DNA from: Phyto melanocephala
Lineage: Eukaryota; Arthropoda; Insecta; Diptera; Rhinophoridae
Direction of reading: 5' to 3'
DNA length: 64,000 bases
Assembly: GCA_941918925.1 (NCBI GenBank)
Contig: OW799233.1
Coordinates: 4,890,001 to 4,954,000 of the forward strand
Below the pieces are notes generated by a model. It searched no databases and was not told the DNA's origin. It saw only the letters and a program-made list of their open reading frames with translations. Below, piece after piece: positions 35,046 through 46,105 of the stretch. Every line of letters starts with the position of its first letter. Positions within the stretch are counted from its first letter, which is position 1. Made by a program: the position numbers and the translations under genes.

Positions 35046-36360
35046 TAGTGCAAATATTTATTGCAAATTTTGGGCATCTTTCTCATTTCTGTTTTTTATT
35101 TACCTGACGTTTACCAATACAACCGATACAACTGAAATCGTGTTCACGAATAAATAAACCAAACCGTATTTCAATACACGAATACAAAATACAACAGGGG
35201 GTTGTGAATTGAACAAATATAAAACAAAATAGTTTTTAATATTCAATGTATGTGCATTTATTTAACATTATTTTTTAGTATGAATGTGATATTTCAACCA
35301 CAACTACATGCATTTAGAAATCATTATTTTTATGTAAGAGTATGTGTAAATTATGTTAATATTTATATGTGTTTGTATAACTGTATGAAACAAATGCATG
35401 TATTTAAACGTGTATATGAAGTAGTACATACATAGTTTAGTATTATTGCTATAACATATCTTTTATATAGAAATTATTTAGAAACTAAAATACTTGAATA
35501 CACAAACACACTCTTTAATTTTTGTTCAGTACAATTACCACTATTATATAAGCATTAAAAAAAGTGCATGGACTATCATATAGATATACATATATAAGTG
35601 TGTGTATGTATGTATGTGTGTATGTATGTATGTATGTATGTATGTTTGTATATAAAACAATAGTTATAAAAGAAATGTATAGATACTTACATAAATGTAT
35701 GTATAAAGATAACATGTGTTAATGTACATTAACGCATACATAAATACACTGAATAAAAATTCGTAGTTTTCCTTCGTAGTCTAAAACTTTATGGATGAAA
35801 AAATTTTTGTGTGTTTGTTTTAAAAATGTAACGTCCAAAAACAATAGTCATATGGCAAGCATATGCTATCTATCCCTCAATATGTTAGTATAAATCCATG
35901 TAAACTTAGTGAACAACGCGTAGTTTAAAATTTTGGATATTCTGTCTGAGAAACTAACCCTATTTGCTTTGACTGTCAACGCTGTTGAATTTCTTCTAGG
36001 AACAAAATTAAAAAAAATAATTTTGAAAAGATATATTTTTTTTATTTTATTAGAAAACTTTTTGTAAAAAACATTTTAAATACATATTATTTTTCATGAA
36101 TATAAGCCTTTAAAAATTCAGAACTGATTGAAGATTTTATATCAACCAAAGGTTTGTAAAAATTATTTTATAAAAATTATCTATGAAAATCTTTTTATAC
36201 AAATTTTTTTATTATAAGTACAAAATTCTTAAAAAAATTATTTAAATCTTATAAACCAAATTTATTTTAATATTTTTTTATTTAAACAGAGAACAAAAAA
36301 GTTTTTTAAAAAATATTTTTAAAACAAAACGAAATAAAACTTTTGGTTAAATTCTTAGAG
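35046..36360. other. AT-rich stretch with a TATG microsatellite
   Basis: (GTAT)n/(GTGTAT)n simple sequence at about 35597-35652. Nothing else recognised. Confidence 0.6.
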
Positions 36361-36599
36361 AGTATTGGTTTCATTTATTTAATTTTATGCCAAAAGGCTG
36401 AATTCGTCCAATTGCCTGCTGTGGTTTACTAATATATCCGAATTTCATTTATTTTAATTTAAAATCCATCCAATTGCTTGTTTTATACCGTTAATGTTCA
36501 AGTATGATTTAGGGCATTTGCTGCAATGTGGTGGTCAGTTAACATGTCTATTATTATTAAAATTATTTATTTATCAAATGTTTCTCTTAGTAAGCTTAT
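36361..36599. other. Short imperfect direct repeat, otherwise unassigned
   Basis: Two related segments, around 36402-36425 (TCCAATTGCCTG) and 36468-36485 (TCCAATTGCTTG), sit in similar AT-rich contexts. This may be part of the degraded transposon body next to it. Confidence 0.35.
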
Positions 36600-36856
36600 T
36601 ATTCGATGTCAGACATGTGATACCATCGCACTAAAACCACATTTCTGCAACTTACCGTTGATCATCGTTATTTGTGAAGGCATGTGGACTAATGGCCAAT
36701 AAAGGTCACCAAATATTGATTCTTTTAGATGAAATAATGTTATCATCACTTCAAATAGACCAAAAATGTGTTTATCCCTGAACCAATTCTTTAGAATCGC
36801 ATCATGATTTTCAAAATAAATTGGAACAATTTGCTCAGCCCTTAGTCTATTCATGA
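36600..36856 (-). pseudogene. rosa-type transposase remnant, N-terminal HTH
   Basis: An open minus-strand frame begins at 36852-36854 with MNRLRAEQIVPIYFENHDAI, then a short spacer and DKHIFGLFEVMITLF. This matches the first HTH of rosa-like transposases (usually xxRLTxEQRxxIVxIYYENxxS...RDIFGRHNRPTE). The frame stays open through FGDLYWPLVHMPSQIT, the linker region. The catalytic part is absent. Confidence 0.7.
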
Positions 36857-39505
36857 TAAATTCTTATACAAAACTAACCAAAAATCAACCGAAATAAGTC
36901 AATTAAGCTATCGCAGAAAAAAGTACTATTTTAGAATTTTTCGGCTCTAAAAAAACACACTTTTTATAAAAATCATGCAAGTTCACGCTAAACTTCAAAA
37001 ACGTCTAAACGATTTTTATTAAAATTTGTCAGTCTGTACGATTAATTATAAAAAACTTTCAAATGTGATCGGTGCAGGGGAGTGGCACTGCCCATACATA
37101 TTTAATTTTTAAACACTTTAAAATACTACTTAAAACACCTAAATATTAATTTCTTATTCCAGGTCGAACGGGAGAGGCATCTTCCCATAAATTAACGCTT
37201 AATTCCGAATTATTCAAGTGTCATAAAAATGCATTACTTGACTGGTTGAAATTTAACAAAATAATGTGTCCATTCATTTTATAAAAAATACTAAAAGATA
37301 ATCTAATCATATCCTAGCCCCTTAGGATAATTTAATAACCTGCCACAGAATGTATAAAAGGTGTTAAAGACAATGGCATGTTGTATTGACAGAAATCTTT
37401 ATAAAAAATGCTAAAACTAAAGCTGTTCTCTCACATCGAAAAACAAAACGTGTAGTAAATTCCATTAAACAACTTTGAGAATTTTTTCTTTTAACGTAAA
37501 ATACCGACATTTATTCAAATCCAAGAACGTAGTTATAAGAAATTAACAAAATTTCCGGAAAAAAAAAACTAAAATTTACGCAGATTTTGTTAGTGAAACA
37601 TTTTGTATCCGGAACGGCACACCATTTTATTTTATTTTCTCTGATTGTATTCAAAGTTATTGCTATTGTTGTTTTTATTAAACATTTTAGGCCATTTTAT
37701 TCTTTTGTTATGTAATTACTTATGCTTTCATTTCATTTTTGTTTTGTTGTTATTCTTTTCGTTTTTTGTTGCTTCTATTAATGCTGTTGCCGTTGCCGGT
37801 GCTGTTACTGTTGCTAGTTTTGTTATGTATTTTCTCTAGTTACTTCCGTTACGTGTTAAGTGTTACAAACAAATATAAATATGAATGCATATACAAGCAC
37901 ATGTACACATACATATTTAGTTAAACATTTCCATAAGCATGAGAGTTTCTTGTTACTACACAAATCCGTAAATTCATTCTTATAAAACAAGAACCCTAAC
38001 ACGTACAAAAATATATGTTTGTATGTGTGTGCATGAGTGTGTGTGTGTGTGTGTGTTTAAACATAGTATTTACCATATTTACACTTATACAAAATTTACG
38101 TATTGACAGACAAACAGACACCCGGTCCGTTTATCTATATGTTTGCTTATTGCAATATGATATTTCGATTTTTATACAGGCATTCATACTTAAATATATG
38201 CACAAACATTTATATGTATTTACGTATTTGTAAATAGACACAAATGAAATATATTCATATTTTCTATTTATGTTTTAATTTTTAGGACTTTCTACACTGC
38301 TCTTAATATGTGGACAATGTACACATAATTCTTTTGTTTTTGTCTGTCTAGCCGGCCGAAACTTTTTACACCAACCAACACATGTAAATACATACATTTA
38401 CTTTGTATTTTAATACATTTTAATGTATTTGTTTCTTTTCCAACAGCAAATACATATGTATGTTTACATGTGTGTATGTGTGTGTTTCTATAGTCATGTT
38501 CTGTAAGAATATTAGTTGTTGTTATAATAAATTGTGGGCATATATATTATGATATTATACTATTTCCTTGCTCTAATGGTTTGTGTCCTTAATAAATTAT
38601 AATAACTTTAATTCAAAGACAATTATTAGGCTACACAAGCACATTTGTTAGCATTTATGCTGTATGTTTATTTTTTCTATTGTATTTATTATCTACGTAC
38701 AGATGTATATGGTCCAGGCATAAATGTTTTAAAATTTTTTAACTGCTACTTTTTGAAATGTTAGCAAAAGCGGTTAGTTGAAAAATTCATTTAAATCATA
38801 AAATATTTTAGACCATGTTTAAAATAATATGAAAATTATATAAGAAAAATTATAGGAACGACCATATTAGCTTCACTAAATTTTTATTGCTGTCTTTAAT
38901 AACTCCATCTTATTTCAATAGAATTTTATAAAAATTCAAACATTTACAGAAAGCTATGAGTGTTAAAGTAAAAACTGTATCCGAAAAGGTAACAGAGGAA
39001 TTAGGCAGTAAGCAATAGGGTTCGTTTCTATGCAGTCAAAATAATAAATAAAAATACTTTAGCTTTTGTGGTAAGCCGTTGTTTGCCAAAAATATAACAA
39101 AATTAATTGCAGGTTTGTATAACAGCTACTGCTAAGGAAAATTATTAATTTCTTCTAAAGACTTTTAATTTCATTATTAAACTCTTGTACCAACAAAACC
39201 TTTCCTAGCTAATATGTAAAAAAATAAGTCCTTTAACTATTTTCAAGAATTAAAATACTTAAGTAATTTTCAGGGTTGCTTAGAACATAGCTATTATGTC
39301 GATGGTTTCATATAAAAAAGACATATCTAATTTTTTTATTACTTTACAGAGGAAGGAAAAAAGTGAATAAAATTTTAAAGAATAAAATGAGTTGGTGGCT
39401 ATAAATTCGTTATTTTTAACGATAGCTTACTAAATCACTTTTAAGGGGTAATACGTTGGACTACCAGAAAATACTTAAAATGTGATTTCATTTAAAATCA
39501 ATATA
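36857..39505. other. AT-rich stretch with simple repeats
   Basis: Holds a (GT)n tract at 38027-38056 and TGTTGCTGTT-like sequence at 37740-37830, whose frames (37645-37924) read as low-complexity Leu/Val/Phe peptides. No gene or element recognised. Confidence 0.55.
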
Positions 39506-39509
39506 CACC

Positions 39510-39951
39510 GGCCGACTTCCTAAACGCAAGTTGCAATGCATATTTGCAATGCATACACTTCGTAAACGCATATGTAAACTTTCTAGCAATGTCCAATGTT
39601 CCTAATCGTTTGGCAACTCATTTTACTAAGTATCAGCTGTCAAAATCGCGCATCATTTTTATTTTGTATGCAAACGTTTGAGCTACAATGGATGAGTTAA
39701 TATTTTCTTTGTTTATTTCTAATAAATTATTTATAATTGATAGAGTTTATTTAAATCACAGACTAAATAATAATTTAAATATTTAAACACTTTATATTGC
39801 AGAGACAAAAAGTGGATCCATGACCGTTCCTAAATGCCGATAAAATGCAAAAAAAAATCTCTGCAAAGCAAGGTTGCACTTAAGACATGTTTAGCATTGC
39901 ATACGCATTTTTTTAAATTATGAATTGCAACTTGCGTTTAGGAAGTCGGCC
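39510..39951. mobile_element. 442 bp MITE with 28 bp TIRs
   Basis: GGCCGACTTCCTAAACGCAA (continuing GTTGCAAT) at 39510-39537 is matched exactly in inverted form at 39924-39951. The interior has further short palindromic words (GCAATGCATA, GCATTGCATA) near both ends and no coding region. ACC flanks both sides, which might be a 3 bp target duplication. It ends six bases before a DINE-like element begins. Superfamily not assigned. Confidence 0.88.
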
Positions 39952-39956
39952 ACCCT

Positions 39957-40600
39957 TTTTATACCCGCCACCAAAAAAATGGTGGGGGTATATTCATTTT
40001 GTCATTCCGTTTGTAACACATCGAAATATCCATTTTAGACCCCATAAAGTATATATATTCTGAATCGGGGTTTGATTTGATGACGATCTAGCTATGTCCG
40101 TCCGTCTGTCCGTCTGTCCGTCTGTTGAAAGCACGATAGAGGTCGCACCGAAAAAGCTAAAGGGCTCAAATTTTGCCAGAATCTTTCTAATAGACAAGGT
40201 TTGTTTGGTATTGAAAATGGGCTAAATCGGAATATTAGAAAGAGAGTTATAGCTCGTAAAGCAAGAATAGGTCGAAAAAACCGTGTCCTTCAAACATCGA
40301 AAAAAAAGGAATTGTGTCCAAACGCATAAACGTAGAGTCATGAAACTTCGAATATATATTTCTCGAGTCAAAAAAATATTTCTCCCCAAAAATTGCTTAA
40401 ATCTATGCATTAGAAAAGGAGTTATAGGTCAAAATGTACGAAAATTTATACCGCTCAGTGTATATTTGAAGTTTAAAACGTAATAAAACTGACAAAACTA
40501 TATGTACGGTTCTGAAATTTTGCAAACATGGTTTTTTGGTCAAAGTCTTCGTTATAACGGAAAATAAATGTTCCACGCCCACTTTTTTTTTTAAATTTTT
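39957..40600 (+). mobile_element. INE-1/DINE-1-like element, 5' part
   Basis: The best preserved 5' end in the window: TATACCCGCCACCAAAAAAA folds back on TGGTGGGGGTATA. Then follow 'tgtcattccgtttgtaacac', 'agaccccataaagtatatat', 'gacgatctagctatgtccgt' with four GTCCGTCT units, 'gcacgatagaggtcgcaccg' and, near the end, 'ttccacgcccac'. The palindromic TATACCC start, the CCCATAAAGTATATATATTC phrase, the GTCCGTCT run and the CACGCCCAC boxes are those of Drosophila INE-1/DINE-1, a non-autonomous Helentron-type element. It breaks off at about 40600. Confidence 0.82.
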
Positions 40601-40991
40601 ATAAAAATATATTAGTCATATTCATTAGCATTTATTCATTGCAGATGGCGACATCTGTTGTAGGCGCCACTACATTTTGCAAACACTGAGGATGATGTCT
40701 TTGCTAAACATCACGTAGAACACTAGATGACTCTAGTAACATTTTTTTGCACAAACTACAAAGGAATTTTATAGGGGTTTGTGAAAACGAAAATGACCGA
40801 AGTTTGTTGACAAAAATTAACTAGAGTAATGATTTGTGCCCAACTTTACATATAGTTGTACACACAGTTTTATGAGGTTTTAGATTAAAAAATATTAAAA
40901 AAGAAATGTGCATCAGTAGATTTAAAATAAGTATTTGAATATTTAAAATACATATTTTAACTAAATTTTTTTTTATCTATCTATTCTCTTG
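40601..40991. other. Unassigned sequence after the DINE-like fragment
   Basis: Includes a GC-richer patch near 40645-40700 ('gcagatggcgacatctgttg'). Not recognised. Confidence 0.45.
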
Positions 40992-40993
40992 TA

Positions 40994-41040
40994 AAGGGTG
41001 GTTAAATTTTAAGGGCCACAAGGTGATTCAAAATAGACAT
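40994..41040 (+). mobile_element. Solo transposon end like that at 42368
   Basis: AAGGGTGGTTAAATTTTAAG then GGCC follows a TA dinucleotide and is nearly the same as the left end of the rosa-type element at 42368-42392. No matching right end was found before 41480, so the rest is deleted or diverged. Confidence 0.7.
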
Positions 41041-41479
41041 GCTCAGCATTTTGCTAAAACGGGAAACTAATTAGTAAGATTTTGATTTTTAAAGTTCTAT
41101 AACATTTTACTTTTAAAAGATTTTCAAACGAAATAAGTTTTGTATAATTTTAAAATTTGTTAGCCATTAGTACATGAAAATAAATAGTTTATAATGTTTA
41201 GAAATAATTTTTTTTTTATCTTTAGGTCTAAATTTTCCTAAATTCCTTTTTTTAATACACCATAACTTCTAGAAAACATAAGATGACAAAAAGAAATTAG
41301 CACCATTTAGTAGATAAAACTCTCCTCTATACCCCTATACCCCATTGTATACCCGTTACGATCCGACCGTGATCAGCAGACCAATTTTTGTGACACAAGG
41401 TCAAATATTTTTTGCAAAATTTTAGTAAAAGAGCTAAACAAATTTTTTTGTAATGTGCTTTTTTGAAGTATTTGAGTTT
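41041..41479. other. AT-rich non-coding stretch
   Basis: May be the decayed interior of the element whose left end is at 40994. No motif seen. Confidence 0.45.
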
Positions 41480-42367
41480 TTATATCCGCCACCAAAAAAT
41501 GGTATGTATATATTCTTAATCGGGGTTTTATTTGATGACGATCTAGCTATGTCCGTCCGTCTGTCCGTCTGTTAAAAGCACGATAGAGGTCCCATCGAAA
41601 AAGCTAGTGGGTTCAAATTTTGCCAGAATATGTCTTATACACAAGGTTTGTTTGGAATAGAAAATTGGCTAAATCGGAGTATAAGGAAGAAAGAAAAATT
41701 GCCTAAATGCATGTATTAGGAAGGGAGTTAGAGATCAAAATGTACGAAAATTTATACCGCGCAGTGTATTTTCCAATTTGTTAAAAATTTCAAACCTAAT
41801 AAGAATGACAAATTTAGATCTACGATTCTGAAATTTTGCAGGAATTGCTTTTTGGTCAAAGGCTTTCTTCTGACGGAAAATAAATGTGACACGCCAACCT
41901 CCCATACAACGTTTTCTCTCAAATTCTTATAATTTCTCTATAAATCGAATAATAAAGGACTTTATTGAAATATCTAAGTTGTATTTATTAGCATAAATAA
42001 CTTCGACACACCTACTATAACGCTCACTTTCCACGTTATTTACTGTTAATGAAATTTAAATTTATAAAACCGACAAAATTAGAGGTATGATGATAAAATT
42101 TGCTACGGAAATCCTTCTAGTCAATGTTATTGTTATGCCAGAAAATTTAGGTGACACGCCCACTATTACGCCCACATCCTATATAATGCTTTATTTCAAA
42201 TTCATATAATTTCTCAATGAATAAATATTTTGGAAGAATTACGGACTATATTGAAATATCTAAGTTGTATTTATTAGCAGAAATTTTATTGACACGCTTA
42301 CTTTAACGCCCATTTTCACTGAAACACTTAATTTACGAAAACATTTTACCAGCATATCCAAGTTATA

Positions 42368-42856
42368 ATGGGTGGTTAAATTTTAAGGGCCGATGTTGAT
42401 TTTGAATAAAACACAAATTATTTAGGAAATTATTATCATTTCTTTTTTAATGAAAATATTTGTATGGTTCAATTATGTATGGAACAAAATATCGGCCAAA
42501 TGGCCCCGCGACCTCAACGGCACACCTCGATCCGATAGTCCAAATTTTAAATAACATTGCTGATGCTCAATTGTTTGGCACGATGATGAGTCGAAGTTGA
42601 CTGTTTTTTTGCCACACTATCGCGATAAACAGCAATGCTTCTCATTTAATGAATTTAGAAGGTATTCATAGATGTTCTAACATTTTATACAGACCTGGGG
42701 CCGAATTACGGCATTCGATATCGATCGAAATTTTACTCGAACGATCGAGTATGCTGTGCTTTAGGTATATAGATTCTAATAGGAGTTTTCAAATTTCGAT
42801 CACGTTCGAGTGCCGTAATTCGGCCTCTGTTTTAAATTTAAAATTTAACCACCCTC
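42368..42856 (-). mobile_element. rosa-type mariner deletion derivative nested in the DINE-like element
   Basis: Left end ATGGGTGGTTAAATTTTAAG (continuing GGCC) and right end TTTAAAATTTAACCACCCTC form TIRs of about 20 bp. TA dinucleotides flank both sides (42366-42367 and 42857-42858). The interior, minus strand, holds a C-terminal transposase scrap (about 42465-42530, related to the RGGHL.DILFHT block) and a piece near 42565-42610 like the linker around AQQLNIS seen at 5850. It is further interrupted by a palindromic MITE. Confidence 0.78.
42699..42825. mobile_element. Palindromic 127 bp MITE, copy 1
   Basis: Begins GGCCGAATTACGGCATTCGA and ends TCGAGTGCCGTAATTCGGCC. Inverted similarity extends about 35 bp from each end, so the strand can fold into a long hairpin. 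The central loop reads 'gtatgctgtgctttaggtat'. A second copy, inverted, lies at 48081-48208. CTG occurs just outside both ends, but I do not claim it as a target duplication. It is nested in the rosa-type element, itself nested in the DINE-like element. Confidence 0.85.
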
Positions 42857-43000
42857 TACAAAGAAAGTGATGTATATTTTATTATAAAGAGATTATTCCA
42901 AGCGATTAACAAAATAATAATTATTGTGCTTTAAATGTACACAAAATTGGTGGTGGGTATAAAAGATTCGGCACAGCCGAATATAGTGCTCTTACTTGTT

Positions 43001-43295
43001 ATATTATGCCATCGGTATATTAATGTATATGTAGGCCCTTTGCTCTCTTATAAATTTCATTAACTTTTAACAAGTAATTAAAAAAAAAAAAAAAAGTAAT
43101 AACTGCCTGAGTATTGCTTTTGAAAAACAAAAAATAGTTAAATATACTATGTTCATTAGTTGAATATACTATGTTAATTTTAATTATTGCTACAACCATA
43201 ATATGGTTAGTCTTAAATTATAAGTATACTGCTACGATTAACTTATGCTAGCCTATCAAAAAGCGTATAATTCCTTAAAGCTAATAAATACTGCG
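43001..43295. other. Unassigned spacer
   Basis: A poly-A tract at 43080-43096 and a duplicated 'atatactatgtt' phrase near 43143-43175. Nothing else seen. Confidence 0.5.
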
Positions 43296-43297
43296 TA

Positions 43298-43411
43298 CAG
43301 GGTGAGCCAAAGGTGTTAATTTATTTTATTTTCTTTATTAAAGTTAGTTTTAACAATAAATAAAATAAAAATAAAAAATTAAAACCCCATGATGACTTTT
43401 GGCCCACCCTG
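43298..43411. mobile_element. 114 bp MITE with TA target duplication
   Basis: CAGGGTGAGCCAAAGGTG at the left is inverted at the right as CAGGGTGGGCCAAAAGTC with three or so mismatches. TA flanks both ends (43296-43297 and 43412-43413). The interior is A/T-rich simple sequence. TA duplication and size suggest a Tc1/mariner-type MITE. CAGGGTGNNCC ends are common among such elements, but I do not know the source family here. Confidence 0.82.
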
Positions 43412-43499
43412 TATAAACAGTACAGAACAGCGGAAGGTGTCTTTTCAAAACATACATATGTTATTTTTAACTAGATATATTTTGTATATCAGTAATGTG

Positions 43500-44345
43500 G
43501 ACAATTAATCAGTGTCAGACTTCCGCAGACGAAAATGTGCTGCTGTATGCTTGAAAAAAGTTCGAAAATATTGACAACTGTTTTCGAAAGTAATTGCTAT
43601 GTTGTTAAAACTACGGGAGAAGAGTTATGATCCCTGTCACCGTGGAAAATGTACCAACGAGAATGTGGCTGCAGTTGCCGAATGTTAAAAATTATGTCGC
43701 AAAAATGAATATTTAAGCATCATAGCAATGAGAATTTTACACAAAGATCTTGTATTATTTGCTTGCAAAGTCTTGTTGTGTCAGCAATTGCAGGCAAACG
43801 ACCGTTCACTTCGTTATCGCTTGGCAGTTCAAACCTCTAACATTGAATTTGACCGAAACATAATTTTTTTCACGAGCCACTTTTTCATCTCGCATGTTAT
43901 GTCAGCAAACAAAATCGCCGCATTTTGGATCAGAAGATGATGACAGTTTGTTTATGATTTTGTAATGCTACCACTCTTAGCCCTTAGCTCATCTTTTGTT
44001 ACAATACGGCTGGAACCGACATTTCGGCCAACGGTGGGTGCTGCAGAGCCATGACTATGGACTTTTTATGGGCTGAGATGAAAAATAAAAACTTTGGTCA
44101 CCTTAAGTTTCAGCAGGATTGCAAACCGTGTCAAACAGTATTTCTGTTAAAAGTCACCCTCGCTATATCAATTAGCAGTCTTTTCTCTTTAGACTTTATG
44201 TGGGATGCCGTTAAAACAAAAAAAAAAACAATTCAATTAAGGAAATAAGATCAGAAACCGTCAAACAGGTCTCGAAAGCTAAGACTGGTAGAATGACCGA
44301 ATGTTAAGCCAACCGCGGCAGCCATATTAATGAAATCTTATTCCA
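43500..44345 (+). pseudogene. rosa-type transposase pseudogene, linker to C-terminus
   Basis: Plus-strand pieces appear in the family order. NENVAAVAEC is near 43660-43687. IIAMRILHKDLVLFACKVLL (about 43715-43780) is the second HTH end. FDRNIIFFTSHFFISHVMSA then NKIAAFW (43853-43925) is the degraded SDEAHF..NGYVNKQNCRIW block. MTMDFLWAEMKNKNFGHLKF with QQDCKPCQT (44050-44130) is the second Asp region. A C-terminal ANRGSHINEIL block lies at about 44312-44340. Insertions, stops and frameshifts occur between them. The DLTPLD region is not readable. No TIRs identified. Confidence 0.82.
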
Positions 44346-45954
44346 TAATTATAATAATAAATAATATTGATTATTTATTTATGCTTCTACTTGCACTACT
44401 CTTTATCTATATAACAACGTTTACTTACTACTCTGATTAAAAATGTTCTTTAAAATATTTGTAACTTTCCATCCCTAAACACGATTATGCTTATTTAGCA
44501 AAAACTGTGAAAATATTTTATCATCATTGTAGACTTAATTTTTCACATTTTTTATTACACTTCTAAAGCATTAAATTTTTAAATTTTATGGCACTCAGCA
44601 ACTAAAATAATGCTGCCGTAATTATAAATTTAGACAAACTTCTTTTTATAGATTTTCCAGTTATACTTTCATAATTTGACTCAATTCAACTTAATTAAAC
44701 TTAAACTTCCTCCCACTTGCACTCAAATTTTGTTTGTAGCACTTTTCCCATTATTGTTTATAATAAAGACTATATTTTTTATATTCATTATAAATGTTAC
44801 TGGGACCTTTTTACGACCTTAAAGGTTTAAAATTTATGGCCAGACTTGGTGTTAAATACAGCAAAATAATTTTATTTTTATTCAAAGTTGAAAGAAGAGA
44901 ACAGAAAATTTTTTTTTTCCTTGAGGTTTTACACTTGGACGCACTTTGGTCACCCCTAACAAGTAACGGAAAGTCTTAAAGGGAAGTTTTTAAATTCTGT
45001 TAATGTTTTAGCATTTCCTTCAATATTAGTTTTGTGTGTATGGGTGTAAAAATATGTTTTCTTGTTGTTTTCTCAAAGTATGTACATATATAGTCACAAA
45101 ATGTTTCAACTCATTCATTTATTTATTTGTTCATCAGTTGACATATTTTCTGTCGATTTTACTTCAGACTCTTCTTTGTTTTAGTACTTTTTGTACGAAG
45201 TGGAAAATAGCAGGACTCTCTTGATCCTTTTGTGCAATTTAATTACCAGAACAATTTTAAATAAAAAAAGTTAAAGTTTCTTAGAATATAAAAAAAGGTC
45301 ATTTCATTATATGAAATGAGTTCTAGAATACAATTTTTGTGTTTGCTCAAATGAATAAATATTACTTGTACTTAGCCCCGTTCCTAGGGCAGTAAGTGAT
45401 AAATGCTACTCACTCAAATAAGTGGCAAAATTTTGCTGATAATAAAATTTTTAATGTAAATAGAGTTTTCTGTTGTCCTTTTTGCTTAAAAGTATTTGCC
45501 TCTTGCAGGTTTCCCATTAAAGTGTTTGTAATAGTAATTACAATTAAAAAGTTATGTCTTATAATTACTTCCGGTCATATTGTTTTTAATTTGATTACAA
45601 AAAAATACAAGCTTTAATTAAATTTCTAATACAGTTAACCATCAACATTTCAATGATTTAAAAAAAATAAATTATAACTTTTTATAACAAAGAAATTTTT
45701 ATTGTTTGTTCGTGCGTATGTGTCTAAACTGAAATCACGACTGTACACGAGAAAATATGACTGTGCTGTAGAGAAAGTATTTTTTTTTAAATCTTCATAG
45801 AGATATATACAATTAACGGTGTAGAATACAAAACTCTACCTTTTAGAATTTTTTGCTATCAGGTGTAAGAGTCGAGGTCGAAAGGTCATCTCTAGCTTTT
45901 TGGCGGTATTAACTGGATGATAGCCAAACATACAGGCCGACTCGAATTTCCCTC
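44346..45954. other. AT-rich non-coding stretch
   Basis: A TTTCCATCCCT motif at 44466-44476 is the complement of a hAT-like AGGGATGGAAA end, without a partner. Several 60-75-codon frames (44794-45617) have no domain. Confidence 0.5.
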
Positions 45955-46105
45955 TTATAATCATTTTCCACCTTCTCTGCGAATGTCCAGCCCTGGCTGC
46001 CAAGAGACAGAAAATCTTGGGTAAACATATACTGGACAAACTATTAGATATCGGGATCAAACTAGACGTTCTGCTAAGATACCTTACAGCTACAGGTTAG
46101 AACTA
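45955..46105 (+). pseudogene. LINE ORF2 C-terminal fragment
   Basis: In one plus-strand frame: IIFHLLCECPALAAKRQKIL, then GKHILDKLLDIGIKLDVLLR and YLTATG followed by a stop (about 46096-46098). This is the C-terminal end after the CCHC motif of I/R1/LOA-type LINEs (usually EHLLCECPALA.RR...LG). The first Cys pair upstream is not readable. The frame is intact for about 45 codons. The antisense strand also has an open frame here (45836-46060), which is a shadow. Confidence 0.82.

Larger units (their letters stand above)
41480..43000 (+). mobile_element. INE-1/DINE-1-like element with both ends, carrying nested insertions
   Basis: The 5' end TTATATCCGCCACCAAAAAA is followed by 'gacgatctagctatgtccgt' and the GTCCGTCT run (41538-41572). 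Then come repeated blocks 'gacacgccaacctcccatac', 'cacgcccactattacgccca' and 'tttctctcaaattcttataa'. The 3' end is intact: TGGTGGTGGGTATAAAAGAT, then the hairpin TTCGGCACAGCCGAA, and AGTGCTCTTACTTGTT at 42981-43000. Drosophila INE-1 ends the same way, with a hairpin followed by a short tail ending CTTGTT. It has no coding region. A rosa-type element (42368-42856) is inserted within it and holds a further palindromic MITE. Confidence 0.85.
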
